DNA of 64,000 nucleotides from Marinicella marina (GCF_030065545.1 NZ_JASJNC010000003.1:124001-188000); one strand, 5' to 3'; positions 43,256-52,973 are shown, numbered from the stretch's first letter. A program made the numbers and translations. The notes: generated by a model not told the origin, from the letters alone.

Positions 43256-45847
43256 TCAATCAACCGCTTCTAACATTGACCTCAGGCCCGATTCTAATTG
43301 CGCTTTGAGGTCGTTATTCAAAGCCTTATCTTGGTAAGACAACCAAAAAACATCATCGGCATAATGCCCAAAAGTGCCAATTTTAGCAGCGTGTACAACG
43401 ATGCCCAGCTGGACAAATAATTGTGTGATATTAACCAATAAGCCTGCGTAATCATTGCACTTTATATCAAGCCTAGTCTCTGCCTCAGTCCGCCCAGATG
43501 CTAACCTGATTTGTGGCTCCTCTTCGAAGATCTTTTCTTTGCGAGAAACCACCAAGGCTCTGTTTTTGGGTTGTGAGTTTTCTTGCCCGAGGACTTGTTT
43601 CAGCGCCCGTACCAATTGTTCAAGATCCACAGCATCCATGTCAGCCAGGCAATGAAAGTAATCCAACACATACCGTTCAGCACCACTGTAAATGCGCGCG
43701 CTGACCACATTTATTTGAAACTCAGCAAACACTTCCACCACTTGATTGAAAAGGCCCAGTTTATCCAAACCATAAAGCATGATTTCAAAACCGTCTGGGT
43801 AAGTATCGGTGACACAAACGGCGTGAGATGATTCACTCTCAGATATGGCTTGGCTGACTTTGGCAATTTGTTCAGGTGTTGAGAAGTCAAAGAAACGATT
43901 GGGGAAGTCGCGCCACAAATTTACCACAACTTGGTGATGTGCTTGATCCAATAATTGGATGGCATCGTCTTTGGTTTGTTCGGTGAGCTCATGGTCTTTT
44001 TGTTGCAGGAATTGACTCGTCCTTTGGTACAACTCTTGCAGTAAACCGTCTTTATAGGAGTTCCACAATTTTGGATCAGTGCCTGATATATCAGCCACTG
44101 TCAGAATATAAAGGTGATCCAAACAGCTTTGTGTTCCGACCAAATCAGCAAACTGCTCTATCACTTGAGCATCACTGATGTCTTGTTTTTGGGCCACCAC
44201 AGACATGATTAAGTGGTACTTAACCAACCAAACCAATAATGCTGCATCATCCTCTGGCAAAGCAAATGATTGACTGAACAATTCAGCTTCATTAGCACCT
44301 TCTATGGCATGGTCACCACCCCGCCCTTTACCAATGTCATGAAAGAAACCAGCCAAATTCAAAACATAGGGCCGCTTAATCCTTGTTGCGACATTATGGG
44401 CAAAAGGGTGTTTTTTATCAGATAAAAATATTTGTCGGATGTTTCGCAACACAAATAATGTGTGTTGGTCGACGGTGTACATATGAAATAAATCAAATTG
44501 CATGCGTCCTACTATCCGCTCAAAAACAGGTAAATAAGCCGCCAACACACCCAGTGCGTTCATTAACTCCAATTGTCTGAAAACCAAGTTACGGTGTTTG
44601 AAAATATTGAGAAAACGAATTTTGTTGGACTCATCTCGCTTGAATTCATCGTCAATAAGGTACGTATGTTGACTGATTAAACGCAAGGTGTTGGCACGAA
44701 TTCCGTGTACTTGGGGGTTTTGTTGGTAATGATGAAAGACATCAAAAATAGCACCCGGGCGTTTAACAAATATTTCATTGTCTGTGACATCTAAATACTG
44801 GTTGATGATGCAGAATTCACTGCTTATCTCTGTCATCAGTTGTTCAGTTTGGGTTTGCAGGATGTTCTCTTCAAACAACTGCAACAAACTCATATTCAAC
44901 TGTTCCAGTCGCATCGCATTGCGGTAGTATGATTGCATGAACTTTTCCACCGCCAAAGATTTTTCATCGTCTTCAAAACCAAATGTTTTGGCCAGTGCTT
45001 TTTGATGACCAAACAACAAGCGATCCTCCTTTCTGCCAGCCAATAAGTGTAAGGCATAGCGAATTTTCCATAATTTTCTGCGGCCTTTTTGTAATTGGAT
45101 GTATTCCTCAGGCAATAAAAATCCAACGTCAACCAAACCATGCATGGAAGACACATGAAAATGCCTTTGTGCCACCCAAGTCACCATTTGGATATCACGC
45201 AAACCACCCTGTCCTTCTTTGATGTTGGGCTCCAGATTGTAAGCTGTGTCGCCCCATTTCTTATGGCGATTTTTCTGCTCTTGGAATTTGGCTTGAAAAA
45301 AGTCCTTTCCTGACCACATGTAGCGATCATTGATGCGGTCAAACATGGCATTGTAGACCTGATGCTCGCCTTGTAAAAAACGCCCTTCCATCAGGTTGGT
45401 TACCACTGAAAGGTCTTGCTCAGCCAATTGTACCGATTCATCAACCGTTCTTACCGCATGCCCAATATCCAATCCCAAATCCCACAGGTCTTGAATGAAC
45501 TCGCTGAGTTTATCCTCCGGCATGGTTTGGTGGTATAGCACCAGTAAATCAACATCTGAATGAGGCTGTAGGTCACCTCGGCCAAAACCACCTACCGCAA
45601 CCAGTGCCAAATGGTGTTCATCCAATTGGTGTTTGAGCCACAAAGCCAAAATGAATTGTTCAACTACCCAAGCCCTAGTCTTAACCAGCCGAGAGATGTT
45701 TTGCCACTCGTAGAAGGCCGTGTTTATTTTGGCATCTGCCGCTTGCAGTAGTTTTTTTGAGGCCGCAATGCTTTGGGTTTTAACCGCTGCCAGATCAGTT
45801 AAATCTAAATAGTCATCGGCATGGTCTGGTGGCGCCAATAAAGCCAT
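43256..45847 (-). CDS. glnD: [Protein-PII] uridylyltransferase/uridylyl-removing enzyme
   Basis: The 863-residue enzyme has the nucleotidyltransferase domain with GGFGRGDLQPHSDVDLL (86-102; Asp98 and Asp100 as metal ligands). A HD hydrolase domain follows (FFHDIGKGRGGDHAIEG), then two C-terminal ACT domains that sense glutamine (one with YPDGFEIMLYGLDKLGLFNQ). It uridylylates PII proteins when nitrogen is low. It lies three bases downstream of map, the same arrangement as in E. coli. Confidence 0.97.
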   Translation of the reverse strand: MALLAPPDHADDYLDLTDLAAVKTQSIAASKKLLQAADAKINTAFYEWQNISRLVKTRAWVVEQFILALWLKHQLDEHHLALVAVGGFGRGDLQPHSDVDLLVLYHQTMPEDKLSEFIQDLWDLGLDIGHAVRTVDESVQLAEQDLSVVTNLMEGRFLQGEHQVYNAMFDRINDRYMWSGKDFFQAKFQEQKNRHKKWGDTAYNLEPNIKEGQGGLRDIQMVTWVAQRHFHVSSMHGLVDVGFLLPEEYIQLQKGRRKLWKIRYALHLLAGRKEDRLLFGHQKALAKTFGFEDDEKSLAVEKFMQSYYRNAMRLEQLNMSLLQLFEENILQTQTEQLMTEISSEFCIINQYLDVTDNEIFVKRPGAIFDVFHHYQQNPQVHGIRANTLRLISQHTYLIDDEFKRDESNKIRFLNIFKHRNLVFRQLELMNALGVLAAYLPVFERIVGRMQFDLFHMYTVDQHTLFVLRNIRQIFLSDKKHPFAHNVATRIKRPYVLNLAGFFHDIGKGRGGDHAIEGANEAELFSQSFALPEDDAALLVWLVKYHLIMSVVAQKQDISDAQVIEQFADLVGTQSCLDHLYILTVADISGTDPKLWNSYKDGLLQELYQRTSQFLQQKDHELTEQTKDDAIQLLDQAHHQVVVNLWRDFPNRFFDFSTPEQIAKVSQAISESESSHAVCVTDTYPDGFEIMLYGLDKLGLFNQVVEVFAEFQINVVSARIYSGAERYVLDYFHCLADMDAVDLEQLVRALKQVLGQENSQPKNRALVVSRKEKIFEEEPQIRLASGRTEAETRLDIKCNDYAGLLVNITQLFVQLGIVVHAAKIGTFGHYADDVFWLSYQDKALNNDLKAQLESGLRSMLEAVD

Positions 45848-45850
45848 TGA

Positions 45851-46621
45851 TTACAGCGGGAAATTGGGTGATTCGGTCAACACGTCGAAACCATCTTTTG
45901 TCACAGCGATGGTGTGTTCAAATTGTGCCGACAAACTGCGGTCTTTGGTCACCACGGTCCAGCCATCGCCTAATAATTTACTGTGCCGTTTACCGATGTT
46001 AATCATCGGTTCAATGGTGAAGGTCATGCCCTCTTCTAACACCAATCCAGTGCCTGCTCGACCATAATGTAAAACCTGTGGGTCCTCATGAAATGTTTGA
46101 CCAATACCATGACCACAGTACTCATAAACCACCGAAAAGCGGTTTTTGTAGGCCAATGCTTGTATGGCTGCGCCTATATCACCCAAGCGAACGCCGGGTT
46201 TGACCATTTGGATACCGGTTTTCATCGCTTGATAAGTCACATCCACCAGCTTCTTAGCACGCTGTTTTGGCTCACCGACATAGTACATGCGCGAGGTATC
46301 GCCGTGCCAGCCGTCTTTAATGACAGTGACATCGATGTTTATGATGTCACCGTCTTTAAGAATCTTCTTTTCATCTGGGATACCATGACAAATCACTTGA
46401 TTGACTGAAGTACAAATCGATTTAGGAAATCCTCGGTAATTAAGTGGCGCAGGAATACACTTTTGCACTTCCACAATGTGGTGATGACAAATTTCATCCA
46501 ACTCTAAGGTAGACACGCCGGGTTTGACGTGATCACCAATCAAATCCAGCACCTCAGCCGCATTTTGTCCTGCTGCGCGCATTTTTTCGATTTGTTCCGG
46601 TGTTTTGATAACTACGGCCAT
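45851..46621 (-). CDS. map: Methionine aminopeptidase, type I
   Basis: The 256-residue enzyme has the type I signature: INIDVTVIKDGWHGDTSRMY with the metal Asp residues, YCGHGIGQTFHEDPQVLHYG with the catalytic His, TIEPMINIG and the C-terminal QFEHTIAVT. It removes the initiator Met. The gene is the first of a map-glnD operon and is divergent from hemB. Confidence 0.97.
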   Translation of the reverse strand: MAVVIKTPEQIEKMRAAGQNAAEVLDLIGDHVKPGVSTLELDEICHHHIVEVQKCIPAPLNYRGFPKSICTSVNQVICHGIPDEKKILKDGDIINIDVTVIKDGWHGDTSRMYYVGEPKQRAKKLVDVTYQAMKTGIQMVKPGVRLGDIGAAIQALAYKNRFSVVYEYCGHGIGQTFHEDPQVLHYGRAGTGLVLEEGMTFTIEPMINIGKRHSKLLGDGWTVVTKDRSLSAQFEHTIAVTKDGFDVLTESPNFPL

Positions 46622-46717
46622 AATTTTGTTTATACATAGAATGTGAGTAATGGGATGAAATTTTAGCTTATTTTCTCTAAACTATCACCTATTCTACTTA
46701 TTGTTATGAATTCTTAA

Positions 46718-47707
46718 ATGCAATACCCATTTACTCGAAAGCGGCGCTTGCGTGTTTCGCAAAGCATTCGCAACCTGGCACAAGAACATACCATTGATGT
46801 CAATGACTTGATTTGGCCAGTGTTTATCCTTGATGGCTTTAACCGCACTGAAACCATCGAATCAATGCCCGGCGTTGAGCGAGTCAGCGTTGATGTGTTA
46901 TTGGAACGCTTGGTTCCGCTGCATCAAAAAGGTCTGAATGCCATCGCTTTATTCCCAGTCATAAATGAGCAATATAAAACCGATGATGCCGCTGAAGCTT
47001 GGAACCAAGAAGGCTTGGTTCAAAAAGCAATTAAAACCATCAAATCAACCTTGCCTGAATTAGCAGTAATCACAGATGTGGCATTGGACCCTTATACGTC
47101 ACACGGTCAAGACGGCATCATCAATGAAAAAGGTGACATTCTCAATGATGTGACCATCAAAGCCTTGGTGATGCAAGCCTTATCACACGCCAAAGCAGGT
47201 GCGGATGTGGTGGCCCCCTCAGACATGATGGATGGCCGAGTCAGCGCCATACGCGCAGCACTGGAAGATAAAAAGCACCACAACACCTTGATTCTTTCCT
47301 ATGCGGCAAAATACGCCTCGGTATTCTATGGCCCTTTTCGTGATGCCGTTGGTTCCGCTGCTAATTTAGGCAAAAGCGCTAAAGACACTTACCAAATGAA
47401 TCCAGCCAATGCGCTGGAGGCCATTGATGAAATTGCCATGGATATTGATGAAGGGGCTGATATGGTGATGATTAAACCAGGTATGCCTTATTTAGATATC
47501 ATCAAAACGGCCAAAGATCATTTCAATGTGCCCATCTGTGCCTATCAAGTTTCAGGTGAGTATGCCATGATTCAGAGTGCCATAGACAACGGCTACCTGG
47601 ATGAACAAAAAGCCATCATGGAAGCCTTGTTGTGCTTTAAACGGGCTGGCACCGATGCCATCTTGACTTACTATGCCGATCGTGTGACTGCATGGCTGAG
47701 TCAATAA
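46718..47707 (+). CDS. hemB: Delta-aminolevulinic acid dehydratase (porphobilinogen synthase)
   Basis: The 329-residue enzyme has the two active-site Lys regions (LSYAAKYASVFYGPFRD and MVMIKPGMPYLDI). The metal-binding region reads DVALDPYTSHGQDG, with Asp and Ala where zinc-type enzymes have Cys, so this is a Mg-type HemB. It joins two aminolevulinate molecules into porphobilinogen for haem synthesis. The 3' end overlaps aroE by 16 bases. Confidence 0.97.
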   Translation: MQYPFTRKRRLRVSQSIRNLAQEHTIDVNDLIWPVFILDGFNRTETIESMPGVERVSVDVLLERLVPLHQKGLNAIALFPVINEQYKTDDAAEAWNQEGLVQKAIKTIKSTLPELAVITDVALDPYTSHGQDGIINEKGDILNDVTIKALVMQALSHAKAGADVVAPSDMMDGRVSAIRAALEDKKHHNTLILSYAAKYASVFYGPFRDAVGSAANLGKSAKDTYQMNPANALEAIDEIAMDIDEGADMVMIKPGMPYLDIIKTAKDHFNVPICAYQVSGEYAMIQSAIDNGYLDEQKAIMEALLCFKRAGTDAILTYYADRVTAWLSQ

Positions 47708-48480
47708 GGACCCACCGTCTGGGCCTGTTTGGTCATCCGGTTAAACACAGCCAGTCACCCAAAATCCACCAAGGTTTTGCTGCCCAATTTGGGATTGAAT
47801 TGGACTATGAATTGATGGATGTCACAGCAGCTGAGTTACCTGAAGCTTTTGCATTATGGATATCGCAGGCTCAAGGTTGTAACATCACAGTCCCGCACAA
47901 AACCAACATCATGCCATTGCTCGACCATTACACTGAGAAAGCCCACTTGGCACAAGCAGTTAACACCGTATTTTGGCGTGAGGGTCAATTATGGGGTGAT
48001 AACACCGATGGTGATGGCCTCATCATGGACTTGAAAACCAAAGGCATGCTGCTCCAAGGTGCCAGGGTTCTTATCATTGGGGCTGGTGGAGCGACTCAAG
48101 GCATCATTCCAAGCCTGTTAGAACAGGGAGTTGATGAGATTCAAATAATCAACCGCAATCAACAAAAAGCCGAAAAACTGGCAGCACAATTCGACCGTTG
48201 TTCAAATTTTGAAGTTGCAACTGACGCGCCTTTTGACTTGATTATCCACGCCACATCCATGGGCCATCAAGGTTTATGCCCAGATTTGGATCCAAGCTGG
48301 TTTGATCAAAACAGCATGGCATATGACTTGAGCTATGGAGCCGCTGCTCAACCTTTTTTATTTGCTGCACAAGAAACTGGGGCATGTGTCGTTTATGATG
48401 GTCTGGGCATGCTGTATGGACAAGCAGCGCTGGCATTTAACATCTGGTTTGCTAAAAAGCCTGAAATCACTTTGACTTAG
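47692..48480 (+). CDS. aroE: Shikimate dehydrogenase (NADP)
   Basis: The 262-residue enzyme has the shikimate-binding start LGLFGHPVKHSQSPKIHQ, the catalytic NITVPHK, the NTDGDG segment and the NADP-binding loop IIGAGGATQG. The segment YDGLGMLYGQAALAF also fits the family. It reduces dehydroshikimate. The start overlaps hemB by 16 bases, so translation is coupled. Its 3' end overlaps the convergent nth gene by 14 bp. Confidence 0.95.
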   Translation: MAESIRTHRLGLFGHPVKHSQSPKIHQGFAAQFGIELDYELMDVTAAELPEAFALWISQAQGCNITVPHKTNIMPLLDHYTEKAHLAQAVNTVFWREGQLWGDNTDGDGLIMDLKTKGMLLQGARVLIIGAGGATQGIIPSLLEQGVDEIQIINRNQQKAEKLAAQFDRCSNFEVATDAPFDLIIHATSMGHQGLCPDLDPSWFDQNSMAYDLSYGAAAQPFLFAAQETGACVVYDGLGMLYGQAALAFNIWFAKKPEITLT

Positions 48481-49120
48481 CATCAACTGGCAAAACCTTT
48501 TTATTGAACTCGCATAAATCAACAATCACACATTCGCCACACAATGGTTTACGTGCTTTGCACACATAACGACCATGCAAAATCAACCAATGGTGGGCAT
48601 CAAGCAAAAATTCATCAGGAATCAAGCGCATCAAGCGCTTTTCAACCTCTAACACGTTTTTACCTGGGGCGATTTTGGTGCGATTAGAAACTCGGTAAAT
48701 ATGGGTATCAACCGCCATTGCGGGTTGGCCAAAAGCGGTGTTCAAAATGACATTGGCGGTTTTTCGTCCCACCCCTGGCAAGGACTCCAGATCAGCCCGA
48801 TTGTCAGGTACAACTGAGTCAAATTTTTCGATTAAAATTTGACATGTTTGGATGATGTGCTTAGCTTTGGAATTAAATAAACCGATGGTCTTTATGTACT
48901 CTTTCAGCCCGTCTTCGCCAAGGGCTAAAATGGCCTCAGGGGTATTGGCGACTGGAAATAGTTTACAAGTTGCTTTGTTCACGCCGACATCAGTTGATTG
49001 GGCCGATAGGGCCACTGCCACCAGCAGCTCAAATGGTGTCGAGTATTCTAACTCAGTGGTTGGTTTGGGGTTGATCGCTCGCCAACGACTGAAAATTTCT
49101 GTTCTTTTGTCTTTGTTCAT
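48467..49120 (-). CDS. nth: Endonuclease III (DNA glycosylase/AP lyase)
   Basis: The 217-residue enzyme has the helix-hairpin-helix LPGVGRKTANVIL with the catalytic Lys, the catalytic Asp in MAVDTHIYRV and the [4Fe-4S] ligands in CKARKPLCGECVIVDLC. It excises oxidised pyrimidines. It overlaps the upstream sulfotransferase gene by four bases (ATGA), so it is probably the last gene of the sulfotransferase/glycosyltransferase operon. Such coupling is unusual, because nth normally sits with rnf or housekeeping genes. Confidence 0.96.
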   Translation of the reverse strand: MNKDKRTEIFSRWRAINPKPTTELEYSTPFELLVAVALSAQSTDVGVNKATCKLFPVANTPEAILALGEDGLKEYIKTIGLFNSKAKHIIQTCQILIEKFDSVVPDNRADLESLPGVGRKTANVILNTAFGQPAMAVDTHIYRVSNRTKIAPGKNVLEVEKRLMRLIPDEFLLDAHHWLILHGRYVCKARKPLCGECVIVDLCEFNKKVLPVDAKSK

Positions 49121-50361
49121 TGTGGTTCCTGATCAGATTCTTTGGTTGTAATTTGCGCAACCTGTTCTCTCAATTGGTGGTTAAACGTTAATATTTCAGT
49201 CATATTTGTATTCAGTTCATTGATACAAAGCAATAAATCATTGATGGTTTGCTGTTCATTTTGTGCCAACTGATCAAATGAAAAAGAGCAGCTTGAATCA
49301 GGGTTATCCGACAGATTTTTTGGCTGGCTTGTTGGTTGATCTGGATTTAACTGCTTTGACATTTCCTGATTTTCTGCAGTAATTCGCGCCACCTCCTGTT
49401 GTATCTGTTGTGCCATCTGTTGTAACTTTGCCGGCACTTCGTTTGCTGGTTCAAGGCACCGCCAAAATTCACGGTTCTGAAACCGAATTGACTTCATCGT
49501 TTTGAGACCAAAACCAGACAGCAGTCCTGCAGCGGATAAAATCAAATCCACTTCAGTCATCATAACAACCAAATCTTTGAAGTTTTCATCCTCGAAATCA
49601 GGTAATTGTGGAATATGCACCATTTTCTTCATGGCATCTTTTTGCGAACTTCGCAGAGCGACAACACCAGCAATTTTTGCCACAAAGTCATCACTGTAAA
49701 ATACATCGGAATCAAGATTGATGTTGATGTCAGCGTGGGCCTTGGCCATTAATCGCGACAGTTGATCCAAGGCATAAAATCGACAAAATGCATGACCATC
49801 AAAAGGCGCTTTCAGCAAAAAGGGCAACTCACCCTGTAATGCATAACACCATTGAACCAACTCATAGGCATCCCAGTAATCTGCATCATGCCGATGATCT
49901 GCTGCAATGTGCTTGCGCTGTGATAAGTATGCATGCAAGGAGTTTCGGTCAATGTGGATGATGGTGGCATCGGGAAATTCAGCTTTTAACCAAGCCAACC
50001 TGAAATCCATACGATTAAACTGCAACACCGGAACTTGAGGTGATGACAACTCAATTAAATGGTTGATGTAATTCTTCAACTCCCTGTATCTTTGCCCTGA
50101 CTCCAAATAAAGTTGTTCTGTGGCAAACCGACTGCTGTGGTATTTTTCATAATTAGGGTGCTGGCGATAAGTAGACCAATAATCCTCAATGCCTACATGA
50201 CTTGTCTTTGGTCGAACATGTTTAACTGCGGCAGTTAGTTGCGGGTGTAAGGGTTCATACCAAGCACAAAACCCATCCAACTGATCGAATAATTGCCACA
50301 GAAAAGAAGTCCCAGATCGGAACCTGCCGGTAATAAAAATGGGATTTTTATACTCAGTCAT
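49117..50361 (-). CDS. Sulfotransferase-family protein with long polar C-terminal extension
   Basis: The 414-residue protein starts MTEYKNPIFI and has the PAPS 5'-phosphosulfate loop TGRFRSGTSF at 11-20. A PAPS 3'-phosphate-binding segment may be TIIHIDRNSLHAYLSQRKHI. Residues about 300-414 are Gln-, Asn- and Glu-rich and look like coiled coil (LQQMAQQIQQEVARITAEN). An in-frame start at 50430 is too long and would overlap the upstream gene by 77 bases. The chosen ATG overlaps it by eight. It probably transfers sulfate from PAPS to an unknown glycan or lipid. The family is known, the substrate is not. Confidence 0.85.
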   Translation of the reverse strand: MTEYKNPIFITGRFRSGTSFLWQLFDQLDGFCAWYEPLHPQLTAAVKHVRPKTSHVGIEDYWSTYRQHPNYEKYHSSRFATEQLYLESGQRYRELKNYINHLIELSSPQVPVLQFNRMDFRLAWLKAEFPDATIIHIDRNSLHAYLSQRKHIAADHRHDADYWDAYELVQWCYALQGELPFLLKAPFDGHAFCRFYALDQLSRLMAKAHADININLDSDVFYSDDFVAKIAGVVALRSSQKDAMKKMVHIPQLPDFEDENFKDLVVMMTEVDLILSAAGLLSGFGLKTMKSIRFQNREFWRCLEPANEVPAKLQQMAQQIQQEVARITAENQEMSKQLNPDQPTSQPKNLSDNPDSSCSFSFDQLAQNEQQTINDLLLCINELNTNMTEILTFNHQLREQVAQITTKESDQEPQ

Positions 50362-51682
50362 GAGCAAACTTAATCCAATCAACTGCCAACCCAACCAAGC
50401 GCATGTCATCAGAACCGAAAGCTTCTGCATGGCTTGCTACTGTTGGTAGTTCAAACTCAAGCCGAACCAGACCATTATTTTTAATTAAGTCAGCATCACA
50501 TCGAAATGCCAAGACCCTCACCACTCCTGTGTCTTGAGTTTGCCATTGGACAGATAAACCGTTCAATTTAATTGTTAACTGTTCCAGTGCATCAACACTG
50601 ATGGCATTGATGATACGGATCGTGACGTTGTAATTTTGGCTAACCAACCAAAAATCAATGCTTGCACTGCGGCCAGGGCCGGTCCAACGAAAAAATGCTG
50701 CCTCTGGCTGCATCAGTTCACGTCGATGCCATTGGCTGCCCAGTAAGATACCTGCAAAATCATATTCAATTGAGGTTTGTAATTCGCCATCGAAATGCCG
50801 CTGATACGCTAAATCTAACAATTCATCAGTGCTTTGTTCGGTTGCAGTGCGCAGGGATTCAAGTTGTTTGCACATCTGTTCGTATTGATCATTGAATCGC
50901 ACTTCAGCAAATTCATAAAGCTTTGTGTCATGTTGGTTCACTTGCTTTAGGCAGTTTTTTTCGGCATCTGTTAATGGGGTTTTCTCAGCCACTGTATTGA
51001 GCTTTTGTGAAGGGCCTACAGGAGGCCATTTTTTGACAAAACACAGCAATTGCATTGACTGATCAAATTTCTCCTGGATACCAAACCAAAGACAATTTTT
51101 GATGAATTCTTGTGCCCGCAACAAACGTGCATCATCTGTTAAATCTGATTCAGATTGCTGCATCACAGATGCCAGGTAATCAATGGTTTCAGTGGCTAAA
51201 AAAACCTCTTGGGCTGCTGGATCCTCTGTAAAATCAAATGATATGTTTCGGATCATTCTATTTTCGACCAATGGTTTGGTTTGCGGATGATCAAGAAACT
51301 CAGCAAAGGTCATCTCATTGTTGACCACCCACTGATGAACTTTGGTGTTTTTTTCCCGCAAAACATACTGATAAGTCGAACGCGCCAACTCAACAGGATC
51401 TCTTAAAATGGTCAAGTATTCGATTGGCCTATCAGTTAATACTTTAACGCCACCACCACCAAAATGCCCTCGATACAAGTCAAACCTGTGATTATAAGTT
51501 GGTGTTATGGCTTTGACTTCTCGCCACAGCTGATAAGGAAAGATGCTCTGGTGGTGAAAAAAACGGTCTAATAAAACAATGAAACTGGTGCCTGCCGTTT
51601 TTGGCACATGAGTAAAATAAGTAACAGGAGTGCCTTTGTGTCGCTTGAGCTGTGAAAACCAGTGACTAAACCAAGCCTTCAT
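50354..51682 (-). CDS. Sulfotransferase-family protein fused to a C-terminal beta-sandwich-like module
   Basis: The 442-residue protein starts MKAWFSHWFSQLKRH. The PAPS loop is FTHVPKTAGTSF (about 24-34) and YLTILRDPVELARSTYQYV is the 3'-phosphate motif, as in Sulfotransfer_2 enzymes. After about residue 300 a different module begins (AFFRWTGPGRSASIDFWLVS, then INAISVDALEQLTIKLNGLS), with the closing RLVGLAVDWIKFAHD. It resembles beta-sandwich modules seen next to glycosyltransferases of polysaccharide clusters. The start overlaps the GT4 gene by 17 bases. Likely role: sulfation of a polysaccharide. Confidence 0.85.
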   Translation of the reverse strand: MKAWFSHWFSQLKRHKGTPVTYFTHVPKTAGTSFIVLLDRFFHHQSIFPYQLWREVKAITPTYNHRFDLYRGHFGGGGVKVLTDRPIEYLTILRDPVELARSTYQYVLREKNTKVHQWVVNNEMTFAEFLDHPQTKPLVENRMIRNISFDFTEDPAAQEVFLATETIDYLASVMQQSESDLTDDARLLRAQEFIKNCLWFGIQEKFDQSMQLLCFVKKWPPVGPSQKLNTVAEKTPLTDAEKNCLKQVNQHDTKLYEFAEVRFNDQYEQMCKQLESLRTATEQSTDELLDLAYQRHFDGELQTSIEYDFAGILLGSQWHRRELMQPEAAFFRWTGPGRSASIDFWLVSQNYNVTIRIINAISVDALEQLTIKLNGLSVQWQTQDTGVVRVLAFRCDADLIKNNGLVRLEFELPTVASHAEAFGSDDMRLVGLAVDWIKFAHD

Positions 51683-52973
51683 ATGCTTCTTGCAGCCGTT
51701 TGGCATAATTTTCAGGGCTGAAAAACTCTACCCGCTGTTGGCCTTTTTTAATCATCTCCAAGCGCAAATCAGGGTTCTCAATTAATTTATCCAGTTGTTC
51801 CCTGATGTCGGTGAATTTATAAGGGTCGACATACAAAGCAGCATCACCACCCACCTCAGGCAGGGAGGACACATTGGAGCAAATGACTGGACAATTGTTC
51901 TGCATGGCCTCTAAAACGGGCAAACCAAAACCTTCATACAGCGATGGGAATACCATGCAGAAGGCATTGGAATAAAGCATCGCTAGCTCTTCTTCAGTGA
52001 CATAATCCAACATCACGTACTCTTTTTTCTTCAGGTAACTTTTCAAACCCACCAGTTGTGAGTCTGACATCCAGGCTTTGTGACCGACAATGGCTAATTT
52101 ATAGCCTTTTTTGATGTAGGCAAATGCTCTGATTAGTTGCTTGATATTCTTTTTGGGTTCAATGTTACCAACAAACAAGATGTATTTCTGTGCCGTTAAT
52201 TTTTTCGACTCTAAATAAACTGCTGCATCATTCTGGTTGACCTCAATGTCTGCACCTTTGAAAGACTGATAAGTGACTTTTATTTTTTCCTCAGGCACGC
52301 CATAGATCTCCATGATGTCTTTTTTGGTGTGTTCTGAAACTGATAAAATCAAATCAGATGACTCTGCTGCCCACTTAAATAATTGATAAAAATGCTCTTT
52401 GAGGTCGAGCGTAGTGAACGGTACTTTCAATGGTATCAAGTCATGGATGGTTACTACTGTTTTCGCGCCGTGCACTTTCAATGGCCATGGTGTAGTCAGA
52501 TGAAATACATCGATGTTGTTCTTCGGCTTGATGTTGGTTATTTTTTTGGTGGCCGCAAATAACCTGTTTGCAATGTGAAAAACATCACCAATGTTTTCAA
52601 TGTAATTGTATTTAACGCCACCGACATGAGACAGGTAGTTCTCCGGATCAGGCTCCGTGATTTTGGGCACCACTAAGTTGCCTTTGCGCTTTCTGAACAA
52701 ATAGCTGATGGCTTTGAGGTTGCGTAACCATTGGTAGTTAAACATAGATTGAGGCCTCACTTCCTCTTGGTCGAATAAGGTCACCTCATCAATCAATGCA
52801 TCTTTACCTGAGACATATTGGTTGTCCAGAAGCACCCCAACGTCATGTCCCAATAACTCATAAGCATCCAACAGCGTCATGCCATAAGTTTTAATACCTG
52901 AACCTTTTTTCAGCCCCAAATTAAAGCCATCCACTAATATTTTAAGATTTTTGTCCATTTCACTACCACACAT
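51666..52973 (-). CDS. Family 4 glycosyltransferase (GT-B fold)
   Basis: The 435-residue enzyme has the N-terminal Rossmann region (LKILVDGFNLGLKKGSGIKT) and a linker helix. In the C-terminal domain, FVGNIEPKKNIKQLIRAF and YEGFGLPVLEAMQNNCPVI followed by SSLPEVGGDAALYVDP are clear GT4 (Glycos_transf_1) hallmarks. The GFGLPVLE Glu binds the donor sugar nucleotide. The ATG at 52973 overlaps the upstream stop (TAATG). A second ATG at 52958, five codons in, is also possible. It would add a sugar to the same glycan that the sulfotransferases modify, which is inference from the operon. Confidence 0.93.
   Translation of the reverse strand: MCGSEMDKNLKILVDGFNLGLKKGSGIKTYGMTLLDAYELLGHDVGVLLDNQYVSGKDALIDEVTLFDQEEVRPQSMFNYQWLRNLKAISYLFRKRKGNLVVPKITEPDPENYLSHVGGVKYNYIENIGDVFHIANRLFAATKKITNIKPKNNIDVFHLTTPWPLKVHGAKTVVTIHDLIPLKVPFTTLDLKEHFYQLFKWAAESSDLILSVSEHTKKDIMEIYGVPEEKIKVTYQSFKGADIEVNQNDAAVYLESKKLTAQKYILFVGNIEPKKNIKQLIRAFAYIKKGYKLAIVGHKAWMSDSQLVGLKSYLKKKEYVMLDYVTEEELAMLYSNAFCMVFPSLYEGFGLPVLEAMQNNCPVICSNVSSLPEVGGDAALYVDPYKFTDIREQLDKLIENPDLRLEMIKKGQQRVEFFSPENYAKRLQEAYEGLV

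Noticed and set aside
46622-46717. Promoters in the map/hemB divergent spacer
   Set aside because: The spacer is AT-rich with several weak -10-like words but no pair with proper spacing that I would defend.
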